Of a DNA stretch of 58,786 nt, positions 25,111 through 33,867 are shown one piece after another (the first letter of the stretch is position 1; each line of letters starts with the position of its first letter). The translations under genes and the position numbers were made by a program. The notes beneath the pieces were generated by a model. The model worked only from the letters and a program-made list of their open reading frames with translations, was not told the origin of the DNA and did no database searches. This DNA comes from a virus: positions 1 through 58,786 of the IMG/VR virus record IMGVR_UViG_3300043465_002540; one strand, given 5' to 3'.

Positions 25111-25113
25111 AAC

Positions 25114-25572
25114 ATGAAAATAACTAAAGCATCAACCGCTGGAATTGAATTAATCAAGAAATTCGAGTCATTCGTCGCCAAGCCTTATAAGTGCAGCGCC
25201 GGAGTGCCAACAATTGGCTACGGTGCAACGTACTATCCGGATGGTCGCAAGGTGACTCTGAATGATCCGCCCATTAGCGAAGCGTACGCAGTCTCGCTGT
25301 TAGAAGAGATGCTGGTTTCATTTGAGAAGTCAGTAGATTCTTTTTGCCGTGATGACGTTAATCAGAATCAGTTCGACGCTCTTGTTTGCTTTGCCTATAA
25401 CATAGGGACGAGCGCTCTAAAAAAGAGCACGCTGTTAAAGAAAGTAAACGAAAACCCGGCGGATCCTACGATCCGAGCGGAGTTCTTGAAGTGGAACAAG
25501 GCTGCTGGGCGAGTGCTAAAGGGCCTAACTCGTCGTCGCGAAGAAGAGGCGGCGCTCTATTTCAAAGCCTGA
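25114..25572 (+). CDS. Endolysin, GH24 lysozyme
   Basis: 152 residues. Glu18, Cys27 and Thr33 occupy the spacing of the T4 lysozyme triad Glu11, Asp20 and Thr26, with Cys in place of Asp as in some lysozymes of this family. GVPTIGYGATY and the NQFDALVCFAYNIG helix are typical. It cleaves the glycan backbone of peptidoglycan. No signal or signal-arrest segment is present, so a holin is needed; none is recognised next to it. Confidence 0.9.
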   Translation: MKITKASTAGIELIKKFESFVAKPYKCSAGVPTIGYGATYYPDGRKVTLNDPPISEAYAVSLLEEMLVSFEKSVDSFCRDDVNQNQFDALVCFAYNIGTSALKKSTLLKKVNENPADPTIRAEFLKWNKAAGRVLKGLTRRREEEAALYFKA

Positions 25573-25573
25573 A

Positions 25574-25924
25574 ATGCAAGAAACTGCAGAAATACCGGAG
25601 CTGCTAGTACAGGTTGATTGCCCCGTTATTGTCCGGTTTATATCGGACTCTTTGCATGGCGAAAGTCCTGAGGGAATAGCTCTTGTTGAGCTCCGAGAAA
25701 TTCCCTGGGAAAACTACTATGCACTTAGGTGTAGCAGCGATGTGCTAGAGGAAATCCGGCGTCTATCTTCTAAATACGACTTTTGTAAATGGGAATTTGA
25801 AGTAAAGAATATAGGCGAGGGCAAGCTTGTTGTCCTCCCAGAACAAGAAATAGTATGCAAGCAAGAGGATCCAGATGAAAAAAATAACACACAGCTGGCT
25901 ACAGAAGAACCGAGACTTTCATGA
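25574..25924 (+). CDS. hypothetical protein (116 aa)
   Basis: Begins right after the endolysin stop, without a strong ribosome-binding site. It is acidic and strand-rich with three cysteines. It overlaps the next small gene. A spanin or holin role is not supported: no membrane segment or lipobox is present. Confidence 0.5.
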   Translation: MQETAEIPELLVQVDCPVIVRFISDSLHGESPEGIALVELREIPWENYYALRCSSDVLEEIRRLSSKYDFCKWEFEVKNIGEGKLVVLPEQEIVCKQEDPDEKNNTQLATEEPRLS

Positions 25925-26033
25925 CCGATATGGAATGAAGCCGGTCATTAGCCGAGCGCCGTGGTACTGGCGTCTATGGTTCGCCGTAACCAATCCAATT
26001 ACATATGTTTTGTTTGGATTCAAGCGCCTATGA
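25875..26033 (+). CDS. small basic/hydrophobic protein (52 aa)
   Basis: An ATG behind AGAGGA opens a 52-codon frame ending at 26033. The first 28 residues are basic and polar (HSWLQKNRDFHDRYG); the rest is aromatic and hydrophobic (WYWRLWFAVTNPITYVLFG), which could insert in a membrane. It overlaps both neighbours. Near an endolysin it might help lysis, but this is a guess. Confidence 0.45.
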   Translation: MKKITHSWLQKNRDFHDRYGMKPVISRAPWYWRLWFAVTNPITYVLFGFKRL

Positions 26034-26461
26034 TGCCCCGTCTTGCACTGCGCGCAATAGCAGTATCTGCCTGGAAATGGATGCCAGGTATGATGGCTAA
26101 TGGCCGCATACTTGACTTTAGTCCTGCCGGCAGCACAGTAATAAGAGGCACTTTTCTAGTTACCGAAGTAGATGGCAATATACCGCGAACCGCTTGGGGA
26201 TCTCAGGCAATACTAGATGCCTCACCGGTACTGGAAGATCCTGCTACAAAAGGCTGCTTGCTGCAGCTTGTCCGCAACGCATTCCCAGAGGCGCCTGCTA
26301 CAACGGATAGCATCCTTGCCTGGTGCAAGGCCGAGCGGCGAGACAGGCACAAGTGGGTTTGCAATTACAAGAACAATGATGGATTTTGCCAGGCAATTGG
26401 CGACACCGAAGAAGAGGCTCTAGTGCTCGCACTAGAGGCTTCTGATGGAGATGCAAAATGA
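26030..26461 (+). CDS. hypothetical protein (143 aa)
   Basis: The start at 26030 overlaps the small gene's stop; ATG 26033 is equivalent. The C-terminal part, WVCNYKNNDGFCQAIGDTEEEAL, resembles a phage family in which a DUF2591-like stretch ends in an acidic helix, but I cannot name it with confidence. Confidence 0.5.
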   Translation: MMPRLALRAIAVSAWKWMPGMMANGRILDFSPAGSTVIRGTFLVTEVDGNIPRTAWGSQAILDASPVLEDPATKGCLLQLVRNAFPEAPATTDSILAWCKAERRDRHKWVCNYKNNDGFCQAIGDTEEEALVLALEASDGDAK

Positions 26462-26667
26462 ATAAAGCACCAAACATGTCAGATGATATTGAGCGCATTG
26501 CAAAAGAATATTTTCGTGTAGAAACCTTAGATACGCGCCGCAGTGATCGCCTGGACTTCTATGATGTCGCCGTCTGGAGCATTAAGTCGGCACTGACTGC
26601 GGCATATATGGCTGGCGCATCTGCTCGCAAAGACGTTAAAGTTCAGACCGTAAGCGGTGATGCGTGA
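26458..26667 (+). CDS. conserved small phage protein (69 aa)
   Basis: ATGA overlap. The core, IAKEYFRVETLDTRRSDRLD followed by FYDVAVWSIKSALTAAYMAG, matches a small conserved family of unknown function (the pattern ETL-xxR-xSD-xDFxxV ... L-xx-AY-xAG, DUF6900-like). It is helical and about the usual length. Confidence 0.55.
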   Translation: MNKAPNMSDDIERIAKEYFRVETLDTRRSDRLDFYDVAVWSIKSALTAAYMAGASARKDVKVQTVSGDA

Positions 26668-27038
26668 AGCTCGTTTATGTTGCCGGTCCGTATCGTGGCC
26701 CATCTACATGGCAGATCGACCGCAACATAAGTGCTGCACGCGAATGGGGTATGCTGGTCGCAATGTGCGGAGCATATCCGGTAATTCCTCATTCAAATAC
26801 TGCTCATTTTGATGGTACACTAGATGACCGATTCTGGCTTGAAGGCACTCTCGAGTTGCTATCAAGATGCGACGGCAGCATATTCATCCCTGGATGGATC
26901 CGGTCTACCGGATCTCGTGGTGAATGGACCTTAGCAGAGCGCATGGGAATTCCTGCTTTGGATCTAGAAGAAGTAGATCTTGGGTCGTCAATCAAGATAC
27001 TAACTGGCTGGATTTCTGGCCTAGGTGCTCGCAAATGA
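26664..27038 (+). CDS. nucleoside 2-deoxyribosyltransferase-like protein (DUF4406 type)
   Basis: 124 residues from a GTG on the preceding stop. YVAGPYRGPS, the AYPVIPHSNTAHF segment and a distal SIFIPGWIRSTGSRGEW with its Glu fit the Rossmann-like NDT/DUF4406 fold, which breaks or transfers the N-glycosidic bond of deoxynucleosides. A salvage or nucleotide-clearing role is inferred; enzymatic activity is unproven for most DUF4406 members. Confidence 0.6.
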   Translation: MKLVYVAGPYRGPSTWQIDRNISAAREWGMLVAMCGAYPVIPHSNTAHFDGTLDDRFWLEGTLELLSRCDGSIFIPGWIRSTGSRGEWTLAERMGIPALDLEEVDLGSSIKILTGWISGLGARK

Positions 27039-27478
27039 ATGCAACAATGGCAGCTAAGTTCAAGGCACTTGTAGACAAGCTCGAGGGCACGTCCCTACCG
27101 CATGGCGCGCTCGCCTGCAGCGATAGCCGGCGCTGGCGAGATCCTGCCGTTGATACAGAGCTACTGCTATCAAAAGCAGAGGCCGCCGGTTCCGCTGATT
27201 TCGAGGAAGTGCTGATGCTATGTGATCGCATTCACGAACTAGAGGCCGAGCTAGACTTTTTAAACTCTTCGTATGCGCCTGATGATGATTCAAATCTAAC
27301 TGCAGGCGGCATCAAGATTGCGCGAAATGCACGAGCACTGATTGCCTTGAAGACAAAAAATGAACGGCTGGCTGGCGCGTGCAAAACTGCTATTTCAGAG
27401 ATACTGCTTGCGTCGGAATTGTCTACTGAAGCAAGAAATCGAATGCTTCTCGTTATCTCTGCCGCACTATCTGACTGA
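27035..27478 (+). CDS. hypothetical helical protein (147 aa)
   Basis: Starts at the ATGA overlap with the previous gene. Mostly helical with a predicted coiled-coil stretch (VLMLCDRIHELEAELDFLN). No family is recognised. A terminator follows its stop, marking the end of this operon segment. Confidence 0.55.
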   Translation: MNATMAAKFKALVDKLEGTSLPHGALACSDSRRWRDPAVDTELLLSKAEAAGSADFEEVLMLCDRIHELEAELDFLNSSYAPDDDSNLTAGGIKIARNARALIALKTKNERLAGACKTAISEILLASELSTEARNRMLLVISAALSD

Positions 27479-27502
27479 ACCCGCCGTCTGCCACTTTATC
27501 CC

Positions 27503-27542
27503 GAGCCGATCCAGTATTACGATTGGATCGGCTCAGATTTTT
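27503..27542 (+). terminator. intrinsic terminator before lon
   Basis: GAGCCGATCC (27503-27512) pairs perfectly with GGATCGGCTC (27525-27534), followed by AGATTTTT. It separates the upstream operon from lon. A second small hairpin, GCTGC/GCAGC at 27567-27581, lies in the lon leader just before its CGGAG ribosome-binding site. Confidence 0.85.
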
Positions 27543-27591
27543 AATCTGTAAGATTCTAAGACAAATGCTGCATTCCGCAGCCGGAGTATAA

Positions 27592-30012
27592 ATGACATCA
27601 AGTAGTCGTCCAGAATTCAATATGAGCGAAGTGCCCGAGCAGCTACCTCTCCTGCCACTTCGCAACAGCGTATTTTTTCCAGGGGCGGTTATGCCGCTCA
27701 CAATCGGCCGCCAGAAGACCATCCGTCTTATCGAAGAGACTATGCGCGAGAATGCGCTTATTGGCGTCGTGGCTCAGCGTTCGCCCGAGATCGACGACCC
27801 AGCCGCTACCGATATGTATCAGATCGGCACGATTGCGCGAGTGATCAAGCTTACTCGCACGGGCAAGGAAGGTTTTTCCATCGTAGTGGAGGGCCTTGCC
27901 CGATTTAAGACTGATGAGATTACCCAGACCGATCCGTACTTCTTTGCTCGTGTAACGCCACTGCTTGACGTTGGCGCGGGCGACGCCGAGACGGCTGCGC
28001 TCGCAGCAACAGTAAAGGCGACTGCTCGTGAAATCGTCGATATGCTTCCCGAGATGCCAGTCATGGCCAAGCAGCTACTCGAGAGCATCTCTGACCCAGG
28101 CCACCTGGCAGATCTCATCACGGCGAACATGGATGCCATGATCGAGGAAAAGCAGGAAGTTCTTGAGTCACTAAACGTCAAGAACCGACTGAAAGCCGTT
28201 CTCAATCTGCTGACTCAGCAGGCTGAGGTCACTAAGCTGAGCAACAAGATCAACTCGCAGGTAAAAGGCGAGATGAGCAAGTCGCAGCGCGATTACTACC
28301 TCCGTCAGCAGATGAAGGCAATTAAGGACGAGCTAGGTGAGCGCGAGGATGACGAGAGCGGGCTTGACGAGCTAGAGCGTCGACTGCGTAACGCCGGTCT
28401 CTCTGAAGAGGCGGAGAAGGCCGCTAATCGTGAGCTGCGACGCCTCCGCAACATGCAGCCAACCCAGGCTGAGTACACTGTAGCGCGTACCTATCTCGAG
28501 TGGCTTGCCGAAATGCCATGGGTCACTGCTTCTGTAGATAATCTTGATATCAGCAATGCCCAGCGCCAACTTGACGAGGACCACTACGGCCTCGACAAGA
28601 TTAAGAAGCGTATCGTCGAGTACCTCGCCGTCCGCAAGCTGAAGGCCGACATGAAAGGCCCAATCCTTTGCTTTGTAGGCCCACCCGGTGTAGGCAAGAC
28701 ATCACTCGGTCGTTCAATCGCTGATAGCCTTGGCCGCAAATTTGGGCGTATTGCGCTGGGCGGTGTTCGTGATGAGGCCGAGATCCGCGGTCATCGTCGC
28801 ACATACATTGGCGCTCTCCCAGGTCGCCTTATTCAGGCTATGAAGAAGGCTGGCACAACGAACCCGGTAGTTCTTCTTGACGAGATCGACAAGCTCGGTC
28901 ATGACGTACGAGGAGATCCCGCTGCTGCGCTGCTTGAGGTACTTGATCCAGAGCAGAATAACAGCTTCAATGACCACTACCTTGATTTGCCATATGACCT
29001 TTCCAAGGTCCTGTTTATCGCGACGGCTAACCAGCTCGACACAATTCCTGCGCCGCTCCGTGATCGCATGGAAATCATCGAAGTCCCTGGCTATACTTTC
29101 GAGGAAAAACTAAACATTGCTAAGCAGCACCTGGTGCCAAAGCAGATGCGCGAACACGGTATCACTGATGCACACATCGAGATCCCTGATGCGACCCTGT
29201 TGAAGCTTGCTATGAGCTATACCCGCGAAGCCGGTGTACGTAATCTGGAGCGTGAGGTTGCTAGCGTTTGTCGCGGAGTTGCCGTAGATGTTGCTCGTCA
29301 CGATGCCACTGCTGGTGAGTTTAACCGTGTTGTCGTAGATGTTTCCAAGCTAGATGACATCCTCGGCGCCGAGCGCTACTTCAATGAAACTGCCGAGCGC
29401 ACGTCGGTCCCTGGCGTTGCGACCGGTCTTGCCTGGACGGCCGCAGGCGGCGACCTGCTCTTCATCGAAGCAACCAAGATGGGCGGCAAGGGCTCACTGA
29501 TCCTTACGGGCCAACTTGGCGATGTCATGAAGGAATCGGCTCAGGCAGCCATGTCATGGATCCGCAGCCGTGCTGTAGACCTCGGCATTGCGACTGACCT
29601 TGAGCACCACTTCCTTGACAAGAGCGACCTGCACCTCCATTTCCCGGCTGGCGCAATTCCAAAGGATGGTCCTTCTGCCGGCGTAACGATTACTACTGCA
29701 ATTGTTTCGCTGCTAACTGGCAAGAACGTACGCTCTGATACTGCGATGAGCGGCGAGATCACTCTGCGCGGCCACGTTCTACCAGTAGGCGGAATCAAGG
29801 AAAAGGTACTTGCTGCGCATCGCGGTGGTGCTCGTCGCGTAATCCTGCCCGCTCGCAACGAAAAAGATCTACGTGATATTCCAAAGAATGTACGCGAAGA
29901 GATGGAGTTCATCTTTGCGAAGACAATCGATACCGTGCTGGAGAATGCTATCGAGGGCGGCTTTCACTTTAGAATGGGTGACGGCACTACAGTGCCTCAG
30001 GCCGATGCCTGA
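27592..30012 (+). CDS. lon: ATP-dependent Lon protease
   Basis: 806 residues, full length for bacterial LonA. The N-terminal substrate domain begins [19 protein letters not shown]. Then the AAA+ module: Walker A GPPGVGKT (363-370), Walker [10 protein letters not shown] and sensor ATANQ. The protease domain carries the Ser-Lys dyad at Ser695 (DGPSAGVT) and Lys736 (VGGIKEK). It unfolds and degrades proteins in the cytoplasm. It stands alone between two strong terminators, so it has its own transcription unit. A full-length Lon is rare in phages and could target host regulators or misfolded virion proteins. Confidence 0.97.
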   Translation: MTSSSRPEFNMSEVPEQLPLLPLRNSVFFPGAVMPLTIGRQKTIRLIEETMRENALIGVVAQRSPEIDDPAATDMYQIGTIARVIKLTRTGKEGFSIVVEGLARFKTDEITQTDPYFFARVTPLLDVGAGDAETAALAATVKATAREIVDMLPEMPVMAKQLLESISDPGHLADLITANMDAMIEEKQEVLESLNVKNRLKAVLNLLTQQAEVTKLSNKINSQVKGEMSKSQRDYYLRQQMKAIKDELGEREDDESGLDELERRLRNAGLSEEAEKAANRELRRLRNMQPTQAEYTVARTYLEWLAEMPWVTASVDNLDISNAQRQLDEDHYGLDKIKKRIVEYLAVRKLKADMKGPILCFVGPPGVGKTSLGRSIADSLGRKFGRIALGGVRDEAEIRGHRRTYIGALPGRLIQAMKKAGTTNPVVLLDEIDKLGHDVRGDPAAALLEVLDPEQNNSFNDHYLDLPYDLSKVLFIATANQLDTIPAPLRDRMEIIEVPGYTFEEKLNIAKQHLVPKQMREHGITDAHIEIPDATLLKLAMSYTREAGVRNLEREVASVCRGVAVDVARHDATAGEFNRVVVDVSKLDDILGAERYFNETAERTSVPGVATGLAWTAAGGDLLFIEATKMGGKGSLILTGQLGDVMKESAQAAMSWIRSRAVDLGIATDLEHHFLDKSDLHLHFPAGAIPKDGPSAGVTITTAIVSLLTGKNVRSDTAMSGEITLRGHVLPVGGIKEKVLAAHRGGARRVILPARNEKDLRDIPKNVREEMEFIFAKTIDTVLENAIEGGFHFRMGDGTTVPQADA

Positions 30013-30016
30013 ATCT

Positions 30017-30044
30017 AAAAAGGGCCCGCAAGGGCCCTTTTTTT
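30017..30044 (+). terminator. intrinsic terminator after lon
   Basis: AAAAAGGGCCC pairs with GGGCCCTTTTT around a GCAA tetraloop, and the T-tract runs to 30044. The A-run before the stem suggests that it works in both directions. Confidence 0.92.
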
Positions 30045-30061
30045 ATTGTAACGAGGACATG

Positions 30062-30670
30062 ATGAAGAACGGAAGATTTATAGTTATAGAGGGGGCAGAC
30101 GGCGTTGGCTCGACTACCCAGGCGAAGCTACTGGTCGAGCACCTTAATAGGGCCGGCGTACAAACCGTCTTCACAGCAGAGCCATCCGGTGGAGAGATCG
30201 GCACACTAGCTCGAAGAATGCTGCGGGGGGACTCTAAGCAAAAGCCCGAAACGCTGGCACTGCTATTCGCTGCAGACAGGCTTCAGCACTACCACTCTGA
30301 AATTGCACCGGCACTAGAACACGGAATTACGGTAGTTTCGGACAGGTATGTGTTATCTAGCCTTGTTTACCAGTCACTAGATATTGCAACAGACTGGGTA
30401 AGGCAAATAAACAGCTTTGCACCGGCCCCCGATGCTACTGCACTAATAACAGTGCCTTTCGAGACTGCTTGGAGCAGGATCCGCAGCCGAATTGCTGCTG
30501 GCAACACCGAAGAGATTTTTGACAAGAGGGACCTGCAACAAAGGATCCATGCCCTATACGAACAACTATTATTGGACGTAAATGGTTATATGGTAGACGG
30601 CAGTGGCACACCAGAGGAAGTATTAAACCTGCTTATTAAAGCAGTTGCGCCACATATTGCCGCTATCTGA
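30062..30670 (+). CDS. tmk: Thymidylate kinase with altered P-loop
   Basis: About 202 residues. FIVIEGADGVGSTTQAKLL is the TMK P-loop, TAEPSGGEIG the substrate loop, and SDRYVLSSLVYQS the DR-x motif. It phosphorylates dTMP to dTDP. The normal P-loop lysine (GxGKTT) is Ser here; I recall similar Ser/Thr forms in some bacterial TMKs, so it may still be active. GAGGA spacing favours the second ATG (30062) over 30059. It works downstream of the dUTPase. Confidence 0.88.
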   Translation: MKNGRFIVIEGADGVGSTTQAKLLVEHLNRAGVQTVFTAEPSGGEIGTLARRMLRGDSKQKPETLALLFAADRLQHYHSEIAPALEHGITVVSDRYVLSSLVYQSLDIATDWVRQINSFAPAPDATALITVPFETAWSRIRSRIAAGNTEEIFDKRDLQQRIHALYEQLLLDVNGYMVDGSGTPEEVLNLLIKAVAPHIAAI

Positions 30671-30676
30671 GGCCAT

Positions 30677-31009
30677 ATGAGCGAGGCAGACAGGCTGTAT
30701 TTCGAGGCTCTGAACGCAATAAAAGAGGCAGCTGATCAGCAGGTCGGCCCCCTGAGCAGCAATACCCGGCGCGTAGCTGCTGCCAAGGCAGACATAAGTG
30801 ACGCCCTTATGGCCCACGGAGTAGACCTTATTATTCAGGCTCTGATGCTGGACCTTCAAGAAGATATAGAGCTGCGCAAGAAGGTCGGAGTCGAGTGCCG
30901 AGTAGCAGAAAAAAAGCTAGAGATGCTATCCAAGGCGCTTTATTGTTCTATTCGAAATGCAGATAAGCCTGTGATTGAGATAGAAGAGTTTGAGGAACTT
31001 GATGAGTAA
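30677..31009 (+). CDS. hypothetical helical protein (110 aa)
   Basis: GAGG precedes the ATG. The protein is almost entirely charged helix and probably a coiled coil, with an acidic end (EEFEELDE). It overlaps the deformylase start. No domain is recognised. Confidence 0.55.
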   Translation: MSEADRLYFEALNAIKEAADQQVGPLSSNTRRVAAAKADISDALMAHGVDLIIQALMLDLQEDIELRKKVGVECRVAEKKLEMLSKALYCSIRNADKPVIEIEEFEELDE

Positions 31010-31427
31010 ATTTGAATTGCTGTCCAGCGATCATCCTGCCCTGCGGCAGGTGTGCAGGCCGGTGAGTTTTGATGATGATATCCTTGAGCTGCGCGAAGCG
31101 CTCTTTCGCATATGCAAAGAAAATGCCGGCATGGGTCTGGCAGCAAATCAAATAGGCAGCAATCTACGGGCTTTCGTAATAGACAATGGCGGATTAAAAC
31201 TTTATGCAAATCCTGAAATAGTAGAGGCATCAGAGCCTTTCGTTTTTGATGGAGAGGGCTGTTTGTCCTTTCCGGGCGAGGTATTATGCACCCGCCGCTA
31301 CAAAAAAATTCTGCTGCGCAGCGATAGCGGTCCGGATGAAATTCTGACCGGTATCGTTGCAGTTGCAGCCCAGCATGAGCTGGATCATTTAAATGGCATA
31401 ACAATGCACGATAGGAGTAAGATATGA
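31002..31427 (+). CDS. def: Peptide deformylase
   Basis: 141 residues with all three motifs: GMGLAANQIG, EGCLSFP (metal-ligand Cys) and QHELDHLNG (two His ligands and catalytic Glu). It removes formyl groups from nascent chains at the ribosome. It is shorter than bacterial Def (about 168 residues), lacking the C-terminal extension, as in marine phage deformylases. The start at 31002 sits inside the preceding gene's end. It links functionally to IF-1 and GroEL in this window. Confidence 0.93.
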   Translation: MSKFELLSSDHPALRQVCRPVSFDDDILELREALFRICKENAGMGLAANQIGSNLRAFVIDNGGLKLYANPEIVEASEPFVFDGEGCLSFPGEVLCTRRYKKILLRSDSGPDEILTGIVAVAAQHELDHLNGITMHDRSKI

Positions 31428-31690
31428 CTGCTAGAAAAATCTCACGAGACCGGGCAAAAACTGCACTTAAGAAGCTGAAGAAAGAGGGTCGACTGCCGCG
31501 CAATTATCCTCTGGCCGCCTACTACAAGCTTCATCTTCTGCAGGAGAAGGGCGAGCGCCTACTTGCCCAGACGCAGTTCGCCATGAGCCAGCGTGAAGTT
31601 GCCGGCGATTTTAGCGCTGATTCCTCGATGGAAGTTGATCTTATTGAGGCAACAGATGACACGGTGGCTGCTGAAAGCGTCAGCGAATGA
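31424..31690 (+). CDS. hypothetical protein (88 aa)
   Basis: Overlaps the deformylase stop (ATGA). The N-terminus is strongly basic (RKISRDRAKTALKKLKKEG), the C-terminus acidic. Such a layout could bind RNA or the ribosome, but nothing specific is recognisable. Confidence 0.55.
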   Translation: MTARKISRDRAKTALKKLKKEGRLPRNYPLAAYYKLHLLQEKGERLLAQTQFAMSQREVAGDFSADSSMEVDLIEATDDTVAAESVSE

Positions 31691-32103
31691 TGATCCGCAG
31701 GATCAATGAGGAACTAGCAGCGGGCAAACTTCTGCCCGTTGTTTTTCCATTTCCACCATCAAAAATACCAGTTGATGACGCACTAAACGTACGAGCAGAT
31801 GCAGAGCATGTTCTATACAGCTCCTTAGTCTGGCTAGTAGACGAATCCGCTTGGGGCATTTTTGAGTTCGATCAAACGATACATGATGCGCTAACTGGCT
31901 ACGCTTTCCGTAACGGTGGCATGCAGAAGCTAGAATGTCTTCTTAGTAGATACCCAGATGGAAGTCTGCGTATAAATGCTGGAAGAATCTTATCTCCTGC
32001 TATTGACATTATCGGACCTGATGTTTATAATGAAATGCGTGGGCGCGCAGGACGCCTCAAAGATCGCTACCTGAAGTTTGAAAAGTATACCTTCATGGTA
32101 TAA
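31687..32103 (+). CDS. hypothetical protein (138 aa)
   Basis: ATGA overlap with the previous gene; ends just before the GroEL ribosome-binding site, so it is probably in one operon with def and groL. Soluble mixed fold, unrecognised. Confidence 0.55.
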   Translation: MMIRRINEELAAGKLLPVVFPFPPSKIPVDDALNVRADAEHVLYSSLVWLVDESAWGIFEFDQTIHDALTGYAFRNGGMQKLECLLSRYPDGSLRINAGRILSPAIDIIGPDVYNEMRGRAGRLKDRYLKFEKYTFMV

Positions 32104-32113
32104 TGGAGAAAAA

Positions 32114-33826
32114 ATGAAAGCACGTGATATTGTATTCGGCAAAGAGGCGCAGGACAAGATTACTCGCGGCCTCGAAAAGACTGCGAAAGCCGTACAGAGC
32201 ACCCTCGGGCCACGCGGCCGCAACGTACTGATTCAGACGCCCTCTGGTTACCAGTTCACGAAGGATGGGATTACAGTCGCCAAGAACGTAGAGTTTAAGG
32301 ATGCGTTTGAAAACATGGGCGCCCAGCTTGCTCGTGAAGCCGGCAATCGCTCGGTTCGTGCTGCAGGTGACGGTACCTCTTCTACGATCACCCTTCTCAA
32401 TGCTATTGTGCAGGAAGGCAAACGTCAGATCAGCCTCGGTACCGATCCCATGAGCCTTCGCCGTGGCATTGACGCTGCGTGTACGCGTATTGTTAAGTGG
32501 GTCGAGGATCAAGCGGTACCAGTAAAGGGCATGGAAGATCTACTTCGCGTTGCCACTATCTCTGCAAACGGAGATGGCGAAATCGGCCGAATTATCGCAG
32601 ATACGCTTGACAAGGTTGGTACTGATGCCACCGTCACCCTGGAAGAGGGCAAGGGAAATGTCACGAAAGTTACTCTGACAAAGGGCTTTGAGTTTGACCG
32701 TGGCATGGTCACCGAGCATTTCATGCGCGATTTTGAAAAGCAGCGCACGGTTTACGGTGACTCGGTTGACGACAGCATTCTCGCTCAGACGGACGCGCGT
32801 TTTTCAAACGCAGAAGACCCGCGCAGTGCGTATGTATGGCTCATCAACGGTCGCCTGGGCAGCCTTGCACAGGCCGAGGTCCGGGAGTCTTTCACCGCAA
32901 TCCTGAATATGATTCACCAGACAAACGTTCCATTGCTTATTGTTGCTGAGGCTGTCGAGGGTGATGCCCTTAAGCTGCTTGCGCAGAATGCCATGCGCGG
33001 TATTCTTAATGTCGTAGCCGTACGAGCGCCTGGATTTGGCCAGGATCGCCGCGATCTAATGGAAGATCTTGCTACGGCCACTGGCGCAAAGGTTCGTCGT
33101 ACCGATGCTGGTGACTCGCTCTTTGAGGATTTTTCTCTGGCAGAGCTCGGGACTGCGCGCTTTGTGCAGGTTGGTCTGGACAAGACGATCATCATTCCAC
33201 CTGATGAGCAGGCCGAGTCAATCGAGCGCCGTGTCTCAGAAATTGATGCAAAGATTGCCGTAACCACCGAAGATGATTTCCGCCACACTCTCACCCGCCG
33301 GCGCTCAATGCTTACGGGCGGCGTAGCGAATATCATTGTAGGCGGTCGCAGCGACGCCGAGGTGCGCGAGAAGCGCGATCTGTATGAGGATGCGCTGCTG
33401 GCTGCTCGTGCTGCTGCTCAGTCTGGCATCGTTCCTGGCGCGGGCACAATGCTCACTCGCGCCTCGGACATGCTAGCTGATTTCAGCACTGGCAACGAAG
33501 AGCAGAACGTAGGCGTTCATATTCTAAAGAAGGCCCTGCTTGTTCCATTCCAGGAGATCATCAAGAATGGCGGTGGCAGTGCAGAGGTAGTGCTTCATAA
33601 TGTTCGCACGTCAACGGATCGTCATGCGGGCTATGATAGTAATCGTAACGAGTATTGCAATCTTCTAGAGCGCGGCATTATCGACCCCGCCCGTGTGATT
33701 GTAAGCGAAGTAGAGCATGCATGTAGCATGGCCGGCCTACTGCTGAGCACTGATGTTGTCATTGGATTTGCGGATGAGCCTGATCTGATCAGAGCGCTGT
33801 CCGCAGCAAAACAGCAAAACGCTTGA
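32114..33826 (+). CDS. groL: GroEL-type chaperonin (Hsp60)
   Basis: 570 residues. The equatorial ATP site reads STLGPRGRNV, DGITVAKNVEF and AGDGTSST (DGTTT-like, with the catalytic Asp). The apical and intermediate parts follow, including YEDALLAARAAAQSGIVPGAG with the conserved acidic residue of the hydrolysis switch. The flexible GGM tail is missing. No GroES gene is present in the window, so it may use the host co-chaperonin or work without one, as reported for the Pseudomonas phage EL chaperonin. GGAG precedes the ATG; a terminator follows. Confidence 0.96.
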   Translation: MKARDIVFGKEAQDKITRGLEKTAKAVQSTLGPRGRNVLIQTPSGYQFTKDGITVAKNVEFKDAFENMGAQLAREAGNRSVRAAGDGTSSTITLLNAIVQEGKRQISLGTDPMSLRRGIDAACTRIVKWVEDQAVPVKGMEDLLRVATISANGDGEIGRIIADTLDKVGTDATVTLEEGKGNVTKVTLTKGFEFDRGMVTEHFMRDFEKQRTVYGDSVDDSILAQTDARFSNAEDPRSAYVWLINGRLGSLAQAEVRESFTAILNMIHQTNVPLLIVAEAVEGDALKLLAQNAMRGILNVVAVRAPGFGQDRRDLMEDLATATGAKVRRTDAGDSLFEDFSLAELGTARFVQVGLDKTIIIPPDEQAESIERRVSEIDAKIAVTTEDDFRHTLTRRRSMLTGGVANIIVGGRSDAEVREKRDLYEDALLAARAAAQSGIVPGAGTMLTRASDMLADFSTGNEEQNVGVHILKKALLVPFQEIIKNGGGSAEVVLHNVRTSTDRHAGYDSNRNEYCNLLERGIIDPARVIVSEVEHACSMAGLLLSTDVVIGFADEPDLIRALSAAKQQNA

Positions 33827-33829
33827 AAT

Positions 33830-33859
33830 AGGGGCCGGCAAACGGCCCTTATTTTTTTT
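33830..33859 (+). terminator. intrinsic terminator after groL
   Basis: GGGCCG (33832-33837) pairs with CGGCCC (33843-33848) around GCAAA, followed by a TTATTTTTTTT tract. It ends the tmk-def-groL transcription unit. Confidence 0.9.
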
Positions 33860-33867
33860 GGAGAAAC

